A DNA stretch of 64,000 bases from Oasisia sp. SBJ-2009. Lineage: Eukaryota; Annelida; Polychaeta; Sabellida; Siboglinidae. The stretch is taken from assembly GCA_964017155.1 (NCBI GenBank), contig OZ024857.1, positions 13,991,902 to 14,055,901 on the forward strand. The letters run 5' to 3'. Of this stretch, positions 1 to 11,659 are shown one piece after another. The first letter of the stretch is position 1. Each line of letters begins with the position of its first letter. Under the pieces are notes generated by a model that did no database searches, had not been told where the DNA came from, and worked only from the letters and a program-made list of their open reading frames with translations. The translations under genes and the position numbers were made by a program.

Positions 1-671
1 CATGTCAAGATTGCGGGTGGGTGTCTTAACCAATCGGATCCTTTATCATTCCAAAGGGTCCGCACATATCTCCCGCGCAGAAAATCAGCTCATGATTAAT
101 TGTTCGGCTTATTACACATTTGTGGTATAATGAGTTATATAAGGTGTCTTAAAATGTTACAATTTACCCCGATACGGGGAAAGTTTAGTCTACCAACCTA
201 CGGGGTAAATATTAACATATATGTTTAGCATTGGTGTTAATTGTAATAATAATAATAACAATAGAAAACTAAAAAATAGGTGAAATGTCTTTCTTTACAT
301 ATAATTTAGGCTATACATGTAGCTTTTTACTTAATAATAACGATATAAACCATAACCATAATTTAGTGGATTTTGTAGTAAAGAAATTCATCCTTTAAAT
401 ACGGCATTTAACAAAACCGTTTTAATTACCAAAGCAAGCAATAACATAACTATTTCAATTACAGCGACCTGTAGAGTATAACTTGTAACTGCTCAAGCAA
501 ACATATAATATGTAAAAACTTGTTCTTATTTAACAGTTATTGTGACTAAATAAAATATATAGACATGCCATCGAGTTATAAACATACTCCCTGTTGAAAT
601 CACACAGGTGACACACATAGGATAGATATCCAAAACCTGCTTTTCGTTAGGAGTTTAAATGTTCCCCCTCC
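1..671. other. AT-rich non-coding stretch
   Basis: No open frame of convincing composition, no RNA gene and no transposon signature seen. It is AT-rich DNA leading into the GC-rich hexamer satellite. Confidence 0.5.
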
Positions 672-678
672 CCCCACA

Positions 679-1038
679 CGCAGGCGCAGGCGCAGGCGCA
701 GGCGCAGGCGCAGGCGCAGGCGCAGGCGCAGGCGCAGGCGCAGGCGCAGGCGCAGGCGCAGGCGCAGGCGCAGGCGCAGGCGCAGGCGCAGGCGCAGGCG
801 CAGGCGCAGGCGCAGGCGCAGGCGCAGGCGCAGGCGCAGGCGCAGGCGCAGGCGCAGGCGCAGGCGCAGGCGCAGGCGCAGGCGCAGGCGCAGGCGCAGG
901 CGCAGGCGCAGGCGCAGGCGCAGGCGCAGGCGCAGGCGCAGGCGCAGGCGCACGCGCACGCGCACCCGCACGCGCACGCGCACGCGCACGCGCACGCGCA
1001 CGCGCACGCGCACGCGCACGCGCACGCGCACACACACA
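679..1038. repeat. GC-rich hexamer satellite (CAGGCG then CACGCG)
   Basis: About 45 uninterrupted copies of CAGGCG are followed from about 950 by about 13 copies of CACGCG and a short CA tail. All reading frames through it are open and give only dipeptide repeats (Gly-Ala, Arg-Val/Leu, Cys-Ala, Ala-Pro), so none is a gene. The CACGCG half is a strictly alternating pyrimidine-purine tract, the composition that favours Z-DNA. Confidence 0.97.
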
Positions 1039-1043
1039 CCAAA

Positions 1044-4000
1044 ATCCTAAAACATTTTAAAGTCCACATCCCAACGAATCGTCACAATCGTGTGGTAGCA
1101 TCACCAAGTGTGAATCAAAGTAAAACAAGTTTGCAATCACACCGTGCGCGTCATCGAAATGTCCTACTTGATATAACAATGGTGGCACTTCATTTATGGC
1201 ATCGACACATATTTTTGAAAGATTAATCTCTCCCTGTCAAAATGAGTTACGGTGCGTACCCGTTATCTAGCTGCTAAGCTAAGGCGGAGATGACCAAAAA
1301 ATATTTGATTTTTTTAGAAAGCTGCGAACTTCATAATGTTACAATGACTCTGTTTCATCTCCATTTCTACGAAGAATTTACAAACTATGTGAAAGAATAA
1401 CGAGATCGTTCAGGAAAACAAAGAGAATGGGAGCGTATTGTAACAGTGTTATAATTGGCTCTGAGATGAATGTTATACACCTTGCCCCACCACCATCGCG
1501 CTCACGTGCAAAACACGCGATTGCAAAACAAAAACGCACATCAAATCATGCTTAATGGTTTATGTAGGATTTACAACAATATATACACATAACCACATTT
1601 ATTGACGATAAAGCAGAAAAACATGAATTATGGATTCACATACACTTAGGGATAGATTCCGATAGAATAAGTCGAGAATATATAGTGTTTTTTAATGGCG
1701 TAACTCGATAGCGTGTCGTCGGATTCACGTGATATTACACATAACATGCTCAAATCTATTGGTGAATATACAGTCGCCTAGCTGATTAATTTGCATTAGC
1801 AACTTTTGAGGGTACCATTGAGTCCTGCTGAAATGTCATTGAATGGTTCAATAGTACAGAATGATACTGAATGGTATTCAATGGTAATCAGTGGTATATC
1901 ATTGGCTCTTTTTTGCAAGGGACCAACAGTCTATATACCTAGTTTTTTTTTTACCTACACTGCCCTGAGTGAAGATAATTAATAATCACGAAATACCGGG
2001 GAGATATTGTAAAACAAAATATTCACATGTAGCTTACAGTGCTGAATGTTTTGAACTAAATCGCAGAGTTTCCAGGACCAAGTTGAATTAACAACAAATC
2101 GGGACATCGATCCCGATATTATAAAACATAAACGGCCGAGATATGTTATGCTTAAAAAAGTATTGAGAGCCACCTAACGTGAAACATATATTTAACAGTA
2201 CAAAACATGAACAATTAGAAATAAATGTGTTTGACTTTCATGAAATTGTCGCTGTTTCTAGATTGCAGAGTGGTGTTGTAAAGGTGAGTAGCGTTTCCAG
2301 CTGACTCGATCTGGGAAGCCTGGCGACATCAGCAACTGGTAGCATGCAAAGGAAACATCGATTTTAGAGACCAGCAAGACACTCGGTATTTTGTTTAATC
2401 CGGTGATTGTTTTTCAAATTCGGGAGATCGGGATCGAGAGTTTCTAGATTCTTTCAAATTTGATTCAAAATTCGGGATATCTCCCGCCAAATCTGGAGAC
2501 ATGGAAACTGTGGAATTATCATAACAATGCGACCTGCAACGTTCGTGTGTGGCTAGTTTGCTAGAATAATAAATGGTGTACACACTGGACTGGTACTTTA
2601 ATGTTTATCTAATTATGAACACACCATTAACAGTAATTATTACATATAAACATTACAGATTTTCATTGCGCCCGCCGCCAGGGAATATCGTTGCAACGGG
2701 TATCGCCATACATGCTGCAAACGCAAATCTGTTTCCAAACAATGACCTAGACTCGTTTTCGAATCGCATTGTGTTGGTGAAAAGAAGCGTAAAGTTTTGC
2801 TATATTTTGGTTTTGTGTCGGCTTTGTTCAAGTTTGTCTATGACGGTGGGTATTTCTTATTAAACCCTAAACATTGGTGTACGTGGATACATAACGGGGC
2901 CTCCCATGCATAATTGGAGTTTGTGGCATAGTCGGTTGGAATGTACACCGTCGTTGGCAAAATTACGTTTCTTTATTATCGCTCACGGCATGGAGGGAAT
3001 TTTCGGCGTGAAATGTATACATAATGTTTTCTTTATAGCTATATATACGAAGACTGTTGGCTTGTAAACAGCTTGGGAACATATTATTACTTCCGGGGTA
3101 GACCGGATCGTCAAAAGAATCGCAAAACGAACTTTGCAAATGGCGCTAAAATTGGGGCCATAAATCCAATTTGCGCATCGAGCAGAAGGCGGGAGAACGC
3201 AGATTACCACGAGAGCGAAATAAAGTGTACACAAAACTGTCCAAGGCAATTATACATATTGTTATTTCTCACTAGTCATAAATTATAGATGTTTTTATGT
3301 ATGTTTGACATATCTAGACACTTTCAGAGATGCTGAATATTACACCTGATAACATGTATAAACACTAGTGGTAGGCATCGCATGGCATGCACAGGGTAGA
3401 TTTGTTATCATTATATAATTTGACACACACACACACGTGTCTACTGAAATTAATACAATTTACCAGTACAATTGCGTTTGGACAAATAGTATGATTTCCT
3501 TCTTAGTCACAAATTTAAGCATTTCATATAATTCAGATCCAGTCAAGAGTATTGTGTTTAGAAGTTAGAATAAAGAGTTCTGTTTGTTCCTGGCCCTTTG
3601 CAACATTTTATTAACTGAGTAGCTAAGTATGTATATATTTTAGTTAAACACTTTTCCTTGTTAAATATTATTCAACTAGTCAGCCTTTTCTAGAACATTA
3701 TTGCCAAGCTGACTTCTATATCTTGTATTACTACCAAGTTGTAAAAACATGTCCAGAGCTTCGTAATTCAGTTGACATGCGATTGTTGTAATGTGTATAT
3801 ACTATATAGTATATCATGTTTCATTACAACATGTTTGAAAGTGGGGATGCACAAAATGATGCTATGTGAAAACAGGTTCTGATAAATTTACTATCAGGGA
3901 CATTTTATGACAACCGGTCTTGAAGTCTCAATGATGTTTATAAAACGTATTAAGTCATTTTTCGTATGATTCTGCCACTTTCTGTGAAATTGTTTCATGT

Positions 4001-5198
4001 ATGTTGTGAGATATCTAAATATTCACAGTCCAGTAGATAGTACAACAGGTCACAATATAATGCTACACTCACAGTTTACCAGTAATTATAAAAATTGCTC
4101 TGTAGCTGTAATTATTAGAAATGTTACACTTACATCTGCATTGTGTGTGGTATTACAGTAATTTTTTACAGCCCATTTCTCACCATTACAGCACACGTTT
4201 GTTTGAAATCGTATTTCCACCATAAACTTTCAGTGGTTCCATTTCCATACCCATTTCCAATGATGATTCTTTTCTGCCGTCCCATATATTATTATGGGCC
4301 TTATGCAAGATAACATTTTGCTATTCACACTTTTTGGTTGGACACCTGGATGTTAGCTCATAGCCAGTTGAAGTGTGCCTTATCACCTGAAGTAAGCTCT
4401 TTTGCTCCTTTTTTTACTCACCCTCCCATATTTCTGCCCGTCCATAAGGGATTTTACCACCAGCCAAATGACAGCTCTATCTGTAGAAAAATATGACACG
4501 TAATGATTTTGTGCATTTTACTATTATTGTATTCCTTGTTCATACATGCAAATTCATGTGTGCAAAAGTTTTTGAATCAACAGGAATATGATAAAGCAGT
4601 AAATGTCTCGGTGTATTCATAACTATAAACTAGGCACAACATAACTAACATCACAGCTTGGTGCTTATTGGTCAAGTAAGATAACAGCCTCCAGGATATC
4701 AGATAGTTTATTAGAAACTACCAATTTGTCCAAGCATTGGAAGTTATGCACTTTTGTGAAAATTTTAAAGGGGAAAAGGCAACGGTTTGGTGCGATGCAC
4801 CTAAAGACGGTTTACACAAACTAACCATTTGCATCTACAATCAAATTATTCACATCAGTGGTTTACTCAGAAAGTGGGAAAAAATCGCAAAACCACCGAC
4901 ACCATGAACGGAACCATTTTGTTCGATGCCACCAATCAAAATCCAGCTTCACAGTGCCACCTGCTGGTTCAGCTGTCATAACAAAGAGCCAAGCAGTTCT
5001 CTAAAAGCGCCTTATGTCGGTTTACAATTCGCGACAGCAGTATGTCACATTGTTCCTTATATGCTTATAGCAACAGTACAGGGAAAGACAGTATCAGTAA
5101 GCTGTTTTTTTTTTACCCTTTGGATCGACCAAAACTTAAACCGCGGTCCAGTGGATTCATAGGGACAAACAGTGCGGATGCTAGATGACCGGGTTGGA
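1044..5198. other. Intergenic stretch without recognisable gene
   Basis: Reading frames here are short and none resembles a known protein. Around 1825-1905 there is a degenerate repetition of a TGAATGGTATTCAATGGT-like unit. Near 3785-3830 a short palindrome pairs GTTGTAATG with CATTACAAC. Blocks at about 2270-2330 (with a GTGAGT donor-like site at 2284) and 3090-3230 are less AT-rich than their surroundings and could hold an untranslated first exon of the downstream HMG-box gene. That is a guess without direct support. Confidence 0.4.
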
Positions 5199-5665
5199 TT
5201 GACCTAACCATGAAAACGATCACCAACAGCCGCCAAGCTTCTCACCTATCTTACATACGCTATGTTCCAAAAATCACTCGAATTCCTCTAACACAGAAAA
5301 TTCACAAAACAAACACGCAAATCTTGATGGCAACTTCATCGGCCGCTCTGCGGTACCGTAAAATCGCTATACTAGCTTTACACAAAATACCGTTTGTGCA
5401 AATGAATACTTATAAACTTCGCTTACAGAATTCGTACACGCAAAATAGATGTACTTATATATACCATAATGATAATTGATTATTATCATCACTATGATTT
5501 GCAGGAAATTATAAGTTTTATTATAATATTTTATTTCATATAATGCCACGTCCATAACTGTTTGTGGCGCTTCACAACATACTGCTATTAAAAATATACA
5601 ATAAGAAAAAACTACCCACAGTTAATAATGTTTAAAAGTAAATAATAAAATACATGTGTCTATAT
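5199..5665 (+). repeat. Left arm of a large interrupted inverted repeat
   Basis: Two blocks in this arm recur in opposite orientation near 10 kb. The block 5199-5392, starting at CCTAACCATGAAAACGATCA, matches the reverse complement of about 10067-10275. The block 5540-5665, which includes TTTGTGGCGCTTCACAACAT, matches the reverse complement of about 9663-9787. Order and orientation are conserved, as expected for terminal inverted repeats of one element about 5.1 kb long. Short reading frames shared by the two arms are a by-product of the repeat; no protein is recognised. Confidence 0.8.
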
Positions 5666-5891
5666 AATTAACTAGAGTGATAAAAAAGTCATAAATAGCC
5701 ATACAAATTCCACAACGACAATAGTGATAAAAAATTGTAAAATAATTACGATGTAACAATAATTTTCATTCAGCACATGTTATGCATAAGAAAATATTAC
5801 TCAAGCAATTTTTCTACTTATGAATGATATTTCTACCACCCGATATATAATAATAATCATTTTTGGACAAAACACTTTATTAATTATTGGA

Positions 5892-6062
5892 ACAGTAAAT
5901 CCCTGAAAAGTTACAGGGTGTGAATACCGTATAGTCCCTAATAGACGCACAGTAAATCCCTGAAAAGTTACAGGCTGTGACTACCGTATAGTCCCTAATA
6001 GACGCACAGTAAATCCCTGAAAAGTTACAGGGTGTGACTACCGTGTAGTCCCTAATAGACGC
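5892..6062 (+). repeat. Three tandem 57-bp units carrying a transposon end
   Basis: Units begin at 5892, 5949 and 6006 and differ at only a few positions. Each holds a small hairpin (CCCTG, AAAAGTTA, CAGGG) followed by CCGTATAGTCCCTAATAGAC, the terminal inverted repeat of the adjoining DNA transposon. The transposon end is therefore present in triplicate on this side and once, inverted, at 7057-7080. Confidence 0.92.
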
Positions 6063-7080
6063 ACAGTGCGTGAGTGGGTCGCAAGCTTAGGTGCGCGTCT
6101 ATTCATTTCTCAAAAGTGGGACGAATGTGGTCATCCGTTAGATCAGCTTCTAAATTAGTAGATAACTAATCCGCAATGTGGCGCCACTGAAGTACGCATA
6201 CGTACATCGCTAGGTTAATGACACGGGGTTTTTAAATCAACATTTTTACTGCGTAATGTTTTCGGTACAATCTACGTGTTCTTCAAATTGCTTTAATGTT
6301 AAATGAATGTAGTAATCTGAAAATAGAGTGGATTTACATGTATGTAAACACTGCATTGGCCATGTGCATCCGAAACGGCAAATCAGTGTCGACACACGAT
6401 ATCGATAACGATGTACGTGGTCCTGACTAGAACTGTATAGTCTATAGAACCATGAGTCAATAACAGACGCAGTTATTCAAATTGTCAACTGTCTGATTTA
6501 TCGAAAGAAGCAAAGCTTATTGATTGAAATTTTATAAGACAATTACTCTGATTTATTCTTGTTATCGAAGTTGGTCGATGCTAGTTGCACTCCGCGCCCG
6601 CCGGCAATTCTGGAATGCAGTTTGGAATTGGATGACAATCTCAACTTTGTCTCTATCAAATTTGTTTGCACCATTTGTTGTAATTATGCCTTGATTGATG
6701 CAATGAAATACACAAGCGGCATCGTAAATGCAAACGGTCGGCGTTTAATCCAGCGTAAAAAATCTTCCATTTGCTTGATGCACATGATGGCCTCGCTCTG
6801 ATATTACCATAAATTAACAAATAAAAGCCCTTTTTGTGGTGAGCATTTACATTTACCATATATTTACTAACGAAAGTCTCACCAGTAACAGTTTGGTTGC
6901 CCTACCAACAATTGATATTTACGAATAGCGTTAGCCTGTGTACCATATTTGCTAATAATTGTAGCGTCTACTCTGTTGCATTTTTGCGTCACTCAAATAC
7001 ATATTTATGGATTGTTTCACATCTAAAAAAGGGGGTGGGCATCTATTAGGTAATGCGCGTTTATTAGGGACTATACGGTA
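5925..7080. mobile_element. Non-autonomous DNA transposon with TA ends
   Basis: TACCGTATAGTCCCTAATAG at 5925 (24 bp in all) reappears inverted at 7057-7080 with one mismatch in 24. Both outer ends fall on TA, which fits a TA target duplication as made by Tc1/mariner-type and some related elements. A second, weaker inverted similarity (GCGCGTCTATT near 6092 and ATCTATTAGGTAATGCGCG before 7060) supports a subterminal repeat. No transposase is readable inside. The superfamily is inferred only from the TA dinucleotide. Confidence 0.72.
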
Positions 7081-8090
7081 TATGGGAAATATATGGTGGT
7101 AGAAAAAGAAGGTTTTGGAGCAGTTAAAAATAATGTTATTATTTTAGTAATTATTGTTAAAAACATCGCTTATGTAATATAACGCAGCACATGCGAGATG
7201 TTTATAGAAATAATGTTAAAATAAATAATGTGTCATCATCGAACAACACGTAATTTCCATACCTATTTTATGACTAATAGGACATTTTATTCAATTATGT
7301 AGACTAGGCCTGGGCAAGGAATTTATTATAAAATGTCATTTTTGACTTTTTAAACAACAACTTTTTAACTTATTACTAGAATAACTCAATATTACATGCA
7401 TCCAAGGACAACAACATGGTCAACATGTACATAAATTATTAGAGTGGTATGACTAATATTTCCAGAGATATGCCATATTGAAAATGTGGGAATATGTTAT
7501 TTTTAGCAAATTGACACTTGGCAAGAGACAAGCAAAAAATTGAAAAAAGTCACTAAAAGCGATATAAATATGAATTTGTGAAAGATACATATTATATTCG
7601 GATAGTAAAACAAGTTTCAGCCATGTCATGTCGTTTGGGTTTTATATGACGTTTTACTTTTTCCCCCGATTACCTCGGGGGGGAAAATGTCAAAACTTCA
7701 AGGTAGGTAGTATAGATTCAAACAAAAATCTTTACTTTTCAACACAGATCAACCAAATTTGGCATGTAACTAGTTTTCGATAGAACTGAGCTATTTCTCA
7801 TTTTTTTGCATAAATTCTGCAAATTAGGTATCCAATATGGCCGCCATTGACAGTGAAAATTAGGTATATTTTGGCCATGCTCTAGCCAAACATATATTAA
7901 AGTTACAAACTTTTAATTTAGCACAGGTATTGTTATTATGTATATCTTCTCCAAGATTTTCACATAAATCATATAATTGTGTTGTTTACGTGAAATAACA
8001 GTTCTTCTAAAATGCTCTATTTTGTGTAATATTTTGACATAATTAACTAATCTATAATTTAGACACCATTAAATATATATATGTATATAC

Positions 8091-8134
<44 letters not shown>

Positions 8135-9662
8135 TATTTGATTATATATTTTGTCATATATGACCAAATGTAATAAAAGTATTGTAAGATTATAATAACA
8201 TATTTATAAAATAATTGGTGTTAAATTGAACTACTAATCAGTTTAATAACAAATATTGTTATATGTAATATTGATAAATTCCAAAATACATTCCATCATT
8301 TGGGTAAATGAATTTTAAAATGATTTGACAACATACGTAATTATAATATTAACACAAAAAGATATAAAAACTAATGTTATGGAATTACGACGCTAGGTCG
8401 ATCAATTCGTCTCCAAGAATTGTTATTTCTTGTCTCTGCTTTTTTTAAATAAAATTGTTGTATACTATTTCAAAGGCATTGTAAATGTAATAATATTGTA
8501 ATAATCCATGTGTTGCGCGAATACAAGTAGAAAGTCGGCTTTATCGCAACGGCGCAGACATTGCAGCGGCGTATGTTTGTCGTTGGTCTAGCTGAAATAG
8601 CGGCGCATTATGCCGAATTTCGTATCAATTACTGTTGTGTGGACAATACAGTTGTAATAGTTGTCATCTATAATACGAGTAAAACAACACGACGTGAAAA
8701 ATATGTTCATAAAGATCGTTTCTCGAGTAAACTACGAGCTTCGACAGCTTCCTTGACACCCCTCACAACAAAGATCGACTAGTCCTGGCGCACACCGTGA
8801 TGTTGATATCTAGGTCAGCCTATTTCGTTGCAAACCCATAGATTTAGCAACAGGCAAATAGACGAATTATTCGCTATAAATTATCAATAAAATGCAATAC
8901 GTTGACCATGAGACAACTGGTAGCCGTTATGTGCCGTGATGTTTAGAAATTGCTAACATACGCGTGGAATACGACATTAGCGACTTACTTACTACTAACG
9001 CGTGCGGCGATCTGCCGAAGACTCGAAGTGTCGCGACTCGGGGGAAAAAGTACCACCAGCTTTCAAAGGCGTGCGCCCCCACAAATAAAATGTTATATTC
9101 ATAAAATGATATGTACTGGATAGCAAATTTGACGCCGGATCGAATGGTACCACACACTACGCGATCTGATGCGGAACGGCGACGTTGCTCACGAAATACG
9201 ACCATGACATAAGTTATCATGTTTAATTGCGTTTTAGCGGACGATTTCTTATTAGTTCAGCGTAGTGTGTATCACCAATCGATAGAGCAATAATTTTTCA
9301 AAATAAGCTGATTGAATTGGCCAAAAATTGACGCGGCGCAACGTTTGAGAAGAAAGCCTATTTTACGCTTAAATTTTCACCTGGATGGTAAACGTGATGA
9401 GGCGCTCGCGCTAGCGTAACAACATAGCATCTTAGCACAGGCAGCGTGTCGCAACAGGCCGATTTTTGTTGAGTAGGGGGTCGTTTTAAAATGCTACTGA
9501 ACACGTTATATTTGAGGAACAAGAACGAAATTTGGTATACAAAGAGGTAACATAATGACGTTTTTATGCATATAAATTGTATTCCACAACGGTTAATATT
9601 TCTATGTGTAAGTCATGCAGCAATATGGTTAATTTGAGTGTAAAATCCTTGCCCAAGCCTAT
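7081..9662. other. Interior of the large inverted-repeat region
   Basis: A short inverted match (AGGCCTGGGCAAGGAATTT near 7305 and its counterpart at about 9640-9660) continues the arm similarity inward. A hairpin with C5/G7 arms lies at about 7658-7690 and a TA microsatellite at about 8075-8130. From about 8500 to 9450 the DNA is clearly richer in CpG than its neighbours, with short open frames on both strands (8561-8782 and 8927-9220) that match nothing I recognise. This block could be a promoter or untranslated first exon, or element-internal sequence. Confidence 0.45.
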
Positions 9663-10275
9663 GTAGACACATGTATTTTTATTATTTATTTTCAAATGTT
9701 ACCTGTGAGTAGCATGTTTTTTAATAACGGTATGTTGTGAAGCGCCACAAACAATTATGGATTTGGCACTATATGAAATGAAATATACAGTCGCTCCTCG
9801 CTATGGGTCCACGAAATGGAGGTGCGTTATACGTTATATTCTGCCAGGGGCGCCACCATCCCCCAAAATGCCACAACAGCAACCGAAACCACAGTGAATT
9901 GCATTATAAATTGGCACGGTAAATGTACGATCTAAATTTATATTTTGGGATTGATTGAACGATGAAATCAAGCCACTAGTGAGCACAACTAGTATAGGTA
10001 TTAATATTTGACCGACTTCGCAACATGTCAATTAATTTGTGTGTTTCGGCGTTACGTGCCGCGTAACAGTATTTTGTGTAAAGCTAACCTTTATAGCGAT
10101 TTTATGGTAAATGCAGAGTTGCCGAAGATGTTGAATCAAGATATACATGTTTGTTTTGTGAATTGCCTTCGTTAGAGGAATGCAAATTTTTTTGTAACAG
10201 TGTATGCACATGTATGTAAGATATGTGAATATGTGAGAAGTTTGGCGACTGTTGGTGGTCATTTTCATGGTTAGG
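9663..10275 (-). repeat. Right arm of the large interrupted inverted repeat
   Basis: Reverse-complement partner of 5199-5665. It carries extra sequence between its two homologous blocks (about 9788-10066), which includes GTCGCTCCTCGCTATGGGTC. The outer block ends near 10275 just beyond CATTTTCATGGTTAGG, the counterpart of the left end. No coding region is recognised. Confidence 0.78.
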
Positions 10276-10975
10276 CCTAAAAGATAGCATGTCGTCATGT
10301 TGATAAAATGGCGTACTCCATAGACTTTCGATGGCTGTGTTCTAAATTGTTATTTTGGTAAACCGCTGACATAAAAAATATGATTGTTGTTGGAAATTGT
10401 TACTTTTTATCAACTCTATTAGGCCCATATCACCAAAGCGTTTTTGCCCTTTAATTATAAGTGCAAATGGCAGATTTAGGTAGACAACATCATAGAACAT
10501 TTGTTTTTCAAACCTGATTAATGTTGTCAGTCTTTCTAAAATGTGATATGTATATATATTTATGGATATAGACACATCAAGGTTTTCTGTGTAACACTTA
10601 CTGTATTTTTTGTGATTGGATTATTTTATGATTATAATCATTTATCATTATATTGTGTCCTGTAGCCCGATGATAACCAGAATTTTGGAAGGAAAGAAAT
10701 TTTCACCTTGTTTGACACAAGAGGCACTGAACTTACTGCTACAGCTATTCAGTTAGTTATCTCCTAGAAACTAGTTAGATATTCTGGGTCATTTAAAGTT
10801 TGGTTTAATGTCACATCATTGACACGTGAAATATAACAATGGGAACCATAAAACTACAGTATATCCACCAGGTAAGGCTGCATGTTGCAGTGAACCTCCA
10901 TGTGATTGAACGGAAGGTTATTCAGAACATCGTCGCCAATAAATGTGCCCGTACTAAGTGTGGATTCGTGCTTTC
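10276..10975 (+). other. Presumed 5' flank or intron of the HMG-box gene
   Basis: AT-rich sequence without a recognised gene. It ends in GTGCTTTCAG (AG at 10976-10977), a plausible splice acceptor just before the first coding exon. The frame remains open from this acceptor to the ATG at 11018, so either a 5' untranslated exon or a further coding exon may lie upstream. Confidence 0.4.
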
Positions 10976-11017
10976 AGACAACCGAGTGTCGTGCCAGTCG
11001 CTACACAAGCTCACACG

Positions 11018-11515
11018 ATGGAATCTCCGGCTGCGTCGACAGCAGCCGCCACGCCCCCCGGCTCCGTGTCGAACGGCTCGCCGGCGGCCCACGGCGCACA
11101 GGAGGGTGAGGCGCCGAGCTTCAGCAACGTGTGCATGCCGCCCTCCCTACAGACTCTATACCCGGTGTCGCTGCCAGGTGGCACCGCCGGCTTCCCGCCG
11201 ACGCCCGCGCTCTCGACGATGCTCGCCCCGATGGCGCAAATCGGAATGACAATGCCGGCGGCGGCGCCGTTCATGATGTCGCCGTTCCCACTGGGGCTGC
11301 ACCCGCAGAGCATGGTGCCATCCCCCGCACACACGGGCCCGGCGCAGGCTCGAGGGTCGCCCGCGCCCCTCACGCCCGGGTCAAACTCCCTCGGGTCGCC
11401 CCAAATGGGGCCGGGCAGCGAGGGGAACACGTCGCGGTCGGGCACGCCTGCCCAACAGATAGAGCAACAACAACAACAACAAATGGCTGTCATGCAGGCG
11501 CATCTCATAGCCCAG

Positions 11516-11553
<38 letters not shown>

Positions 11554-11659
11554 GCAGCAGCAACAACAACAGGAACTTGCAGCAAAGCAACAGGACAATA
11601 TAGCAAACCTGAAGCCACCAAAGAAACCGCTTACACCCTACATGCGATTTAGCAAGTCG
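11018..11659 (+). CDS. HMG-box gene, coding exon 1
   Basis: Encodes residues 1-214: the low-complexity Pro/Ala/Met region, both N-terminal glutamine runs and the first strand and helix of the HMG box, ending at Ser in RFSKS. The donor is TCG|GTGAGT at 11660. The glutamine run mixes CAG and CAA codons. Strong GC and CpG enrichment contrasts with the AT-rich flanks. Confidence 0.85.

Noticed and set aside
600..1069. Overlapping long open frames on both strands
   Set aside because: All lie in the GC hexamer satellite and encode dipeptide repeats; the period is a multiple of 3, so no frame is closed.
10958..11017. Translation start upstream of 11018
   Set aside because: The upstream codon is GTG, not ATG, and precedes a likely splice acceptor. 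The ATG at 11018 has better context, though an upstream coding exon is not excluded.
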